Positions 62,305-64,000 of a DNA stretch of 64,000 nt are shown here, piece by piece. The stretch is from Salipiger sp. IMCC34102 (GTDB lineage: Bacteria > Pseudomonadota > Alphaproteobacteria > Rhodobacterales > Rhodobacteraceae): assembly GCF_004145405.1 (NCBI RefSeq), contig NZ_SELQ01000006.1:169186-233185 (forward strand), in the 5' to 3' direction. The notes beneath the pieces are model-generated. The model was not told where the DNA came from and made no database searches. It saw nothing but the letters and a program-made list of their open reading frames with translations. How positions within the stretch are numbered: position 1 is the stretch's first letter; every line of letters begins with the position of its first letter. A program made the translations under genes and the position numbers.

Positions 62305-62354
62305 TTGCATAGCGTGCTGTCTACATCTATCCATTTGCATAGCGTGCTATTCAA
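62305..62354. promoter_or_regulatory. MarR operator sites in divergent promoter
   Basis: A 14-bp element TTGCATAGCGTGCT is repeated exactly at 62305-62318 and 62335-62348 (30 bp apart, three helix turns). The right copy extends into a 20-bp palindrome, TTGcATAGCgtGCTATtCAA at 62335-62354. Its arms TTG-n-ATAGC and GCTAT-n-CAA are exact reverse complements apart from the n positions. The left copy is a weaker half. This is the expected shape of MarR operators and lies between the marR gene and its divergent partner. Confidence 0.78.
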
Positions 62355-62366
62355 AAGGAGGCCGGC

Positions 62367-62834
62367 ATGTCTCGAACCACACTCGTCGCGCTGCACGGAG
62401 TTGCCAGCGCCGCGGCCCTTCTCACCATCGCAACCTTCTGGGTTTCGGCGCTGACCGCAGAACTCGTCCTGTCCAGTGCCGGTGTCGTCGCCGTCCGCAC
62501 GGCGATCCTTTATGCCCTGCCGGTTCTCGTGATCGCCATGATCGTGACCGGGGCCAGCGGCGCACGTCTCGCGGGGCGCTCGAAGGCTCCCGTTGTCCGC
62601 GCCAAGCGTCGCCGCATGGCGCTCGTGGCAGGCAACGGAATGCTCGTCCTCGTTCCTTCCGTCATATTCCTCTGGTGGAGGGCCCAAGCCGGCCTTCTCG
62701 ACGCGACCTTTGGCCTCGTGCAGATAATCGAACTGGCCGCGGGTGCGGTCAACATAGTCCTGCTCGCGCTCAACATGAAGGCTGGACTGGCGATGCGCGC
62801 ACGGCGGGTCCGGGGCGGACGGGCCGTCGCATGA
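62367..62834 (+). CDS. small four-helix membrane protein, unknown function
   Basis: The 155-aa protein has four hydrophobic segments (about residues 5-30, 40-63, 85-105, 115-140). A basic loop (RSKAPVVRAKRRRM) lies between segments 2 and 3. No recognisable catalytic motif is visible. A ribosome site (AAAGGAG) precedes the ATG at 62367. Its stop overlaps the next start (ATGA), coupling the two. Control by the divergent MarR suggests a stress- or ligand-induced envelope role; this is inference. Confidence 0.8.
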   Translation: MSRTTLVALHGVASAAALLTIATFWVSALTAELVLSSAGVVAVRTAILYALPVLVIAMIVTGASGARLAGRSKAPVVRAKRRRMALVAGNGMLVLVPSVIFLWWRAQAGLLDATFGLVQIIELAAGAVNIVLLALNMKAGLAMRARRVRGGRAVA

Positions 62835-63295
62835 GGGCTGCCTTCGCCTATCTCGCGGTCCTCGGATCGGCCGCGTTCACCGGCACGACGCTCTGCATCG
62901 GTGTGGCCTTCGGCGGCTACTGGACGAGCCTGCCGCCGGAAGACTTTCTGGCATGGTTCGCCGTGAACAGCGGGTTCATCGCGCGGACCATACCGATCGT
63001 CGCAGGTCCCGCGCTGCTGGGACTTCTCGGATCGCTCTGGCTCGCGCGACGCGACAAGTGCGCCCGCGGCTCATGGGTGATCGCTTCCGCCGCGATGCTG
63101 GGAGTTTTGATCATAACGATGGTCTATCACTTGCCTACAAATGCGGCTCTCGCCAATCAAGCGGTTCTGCCGGCAGATGTGGCGGCAACATTGCGGACCT
63201 GGCTGACGCTCCACGCCCTTCGGATCGCACTCGGTCTCACGGCCGGAGGCTTCGCCTTATGCGCAGCCCGGCACGAGAGAGGCGTTTCAGCGTAA
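62831..63295 (+). CDS. small membrane protein, DUF1772-like
   Basis: The 154-aa protein has about four hydrophobic segments and a short external loop. Its layout (N-terminal helix, TGTTLCIGVAFGGYW, then FLAWFAVNSGFIART) resembles the DUF1772 family of anthrone oxygenase-like membrane proteins, though I cannot prove membership. It begins in the 4-bp overlap with the previous gene. The two form a MarR-controlled pair. Confidence 0.72.
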   Translation: MRAAFAYLAVLGSAAFTGTTLCIGVAFGGYWTSLPPEDFLAWFAVNSGFIARTIPIVAGPALLGLLGSLWLARRDKCARGSWVIASAAMLGVLIITMVYHLPTNAALANQAVLPADVAATLRTWLTLHALRIALGLTAGGFALCAARHERGVSA

Positions 63296-63519
63296 ATTGT
63301 GTTTGCTTCCTGATCTACTGTTCTGAAAGCAGAGCTTCGAACAATTTTAAGGAGGTCCGCTTCGTCCGCTCTGCCGACCTTGGGCACCTGGGCTATGCTG
63401 CGCGGTGCCATCAAGGTCCGCTATGGGGAAGCCACGCTGCGGCAAAGCCGAAGCTGGCCAATGGCCGCAGAGGGCCGTTAGCGGCTGCAGGACCGGCGCG
63501 CCAAGGCGAGGGACCTGCC
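63296..63519. other. intergenic region with stem-forming GC-rich sequence
   Basis: I see no supported gene between the DUF1772-like gene and the MFS transporter gene end at 63585. The stretch from about 63430 carries GGCCAATGGCC-type and CGTTAGCGGC-type short dyads, and it then runs into the right copy of the 27-bp repeat. Confidence 0.45.
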
Positions 63520-63546
63520 GCGCCGCCGCAGGTCTGCTTCGAGCCC
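63520..63546 (+). repeat. 27-bp direct repeat, right copy
   Basis: This is an exact match of the sequence at 61644-61670, in the same orientation. It lies 39 bp before the stop of the MFS gene. See the left copy for the possible meaning. Confidence 0.75.
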
Positions 63547-63584
63547 CTCCAAGACGTTTCGAGAAAGTGCCGCTTTCGCCCAGG

Positions 63585-64000
63585 CTACGCAATTGCGCCA
63601 TCGACCGCCGACCCTGACCGGAAGGCCCCGGCGATCAGCGCGACGGCGGCGAACCCTATGACGGCAGAGGCAACGCCCGGCCCAGCCAATAGAAATCCGA
63701 AGAGAGGAGCGCCGACGGTCTGGCCCACGGCGATGGTCAGGAAGCCGACCATCAGGCCTGTTGCGGGCCGATCCGGTAGGGCGTGAGTGCCCCAGATGAG
63801 GTAGACCCCCGTGAGCATCACGTAGGCCACGCCGAAAACGGCTCCTCCGACGAGTGTAGGGATCGGGCCGAGGCCGAAGCCGACCGACAGGATACTGGCT
63901 GCCATCAGGCCGAGGAAGGACCAGTGGACGCGATCGAGACCGAACCGGCCGACGAGCGTGCCGGCCCAGGCTCCGGCCAGTCCCCCGGTGCCGATGCAGG
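63585..64000 (-). CDS. MFS transporter, C-terminal part (runs off window)
   Basis: Only the last 137 or so residues are in the window; the frame is open to position 64000, and the start is beyond it. The visible part has about five hydrophobic helices with the MFS-type cytoplasmic loop GTLVGRFGLDRVHW, where the GRFG motif is like the family G-R-x-G loop. The pattern is compatible with the YbfB/YjiJ group, but this cannot be settled from the fragment. The function is probably drug or metabolite efflux. It is partial only because of the window edge. Confidence 0.75.
   Translation of the reverse strand, partial: CIGTGGLAGAWAGTLVGRFGLDRVHWSFLGLMAASILSVGFGLGPIPTLVGGAVFGVAYVMLTGVYLIWGTHALPDRPATGLMVGFLTIAVGQTVGAPLFGFLLAGPGVASAVIGFAAVALIAGAFRSGSAVDGAIA

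Noticed and set aside
1..64000. CRISPR array
   Set aside because: No regularly spaced identical repeats were seen. The tract at 58935-59120 has few degenerate units with no spacer regularity or cas genes.
1..64000. prophage or insertion-sequence transposase
   Set aside because: I looked for integrase, terminase, capsid and DDE transposase motifs in the annotated frames; none is recognisable. The TniQ gene is the only mobile-element hint.

Overview
This window is GC-rich bacterial chromosome that looks like a member of the Rhodobacterales (Alphaproteobacteria). The evidence is a fused petABC cytochrome bc1 operon, an HWE-type sensor kinase, a large number of periplasmic-binding-protein transporters (ABC, TRAP-TAXI), an Anbu-type proteasome-like operon, and strong third-position G/C. 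No species can be named from sequence alone. Most of the window is ordinary core and transport genome; the last 7-8 kb (after a tRNA-Arg) looks accessory.

Layout. 1-6.2 kb: urea ABC transporter urtABCDE, with a strong hairpin between urtA and urtB and no urease genes in view. 6.2-11.5 kb (minus): ytfQ-ytfR-ytfT-yjfF galactofuranose-type sugar ABC transporter, with a FadR-type GntR regulator as last gene. 11.6-13.0 kb (minus): three small multi-spanning membrane proteins of unknown function, two of which look like paralogues. 13.2-19.1 kb (plus): a siderophore/iron ABC transporter operon (ATPase, two FecCD permeases, two binding proteins) with a sucrase/ferredoxin-like thioredoxin-fold protein built into it by translational coupling. 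19.4-23 kb: tRNA-Lys, dapF, mtaB, a PaiB-like FMN-binding protein, and a GST. 23.1-26 kb: petABC and its terminator. 26-29.4 kb (minus): TPP riboswitch and thiBPQ thiamine transporter.

29.4-36.8 kb: DAACS symporter, aroC, EamA exporter, HU, AMP nucleosidase, TspO, a class I cytochrome c and a PCu(A)C copper chaperone with a His/Met/Asp-rich tail. 36.9-40.1 kb: a TAXI-type TRAP transporter (binding protein and fused permease). 40.1-45.7 kb: two small proteins followed by a five-gene cluster: transglutaminase, circularly permuted ATP-grasp, alpha-E, transglutaminase, and Anbu peptidase. This is the most system-like locus in the window: a predicted ligase plus peptidase pathway whose substrate is unknown. 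45.9-49.8 kb: CheB-CheR-PAS-HWE hybrid kinase overlapping its own response regulator. 49.8-53.2 kb (minus): Gfo/Idh/MocA oxidoreductase, sugar isomerase/epimerase and aldo/keto reductase. 53.4-56.5 kb: PAS-GGDEF-EAL protein with a degenerate GGDEF motif, and a LacI-family repressor.

56.6-64 kb: tRNA-Arg(CCT), then an orphan TniQ-family protein, a tract of degenerate repeats, an AAA_13 (PrrC/RloC-superfamily-like) ATPase that is a candidate defence gene, and a MarR regulator divergent from two small membrane proteins with a clear palindromic operator between them. This last block is bracketed by an exact 27-bp direct repeat. The window ends inside an MFS transporter gene.
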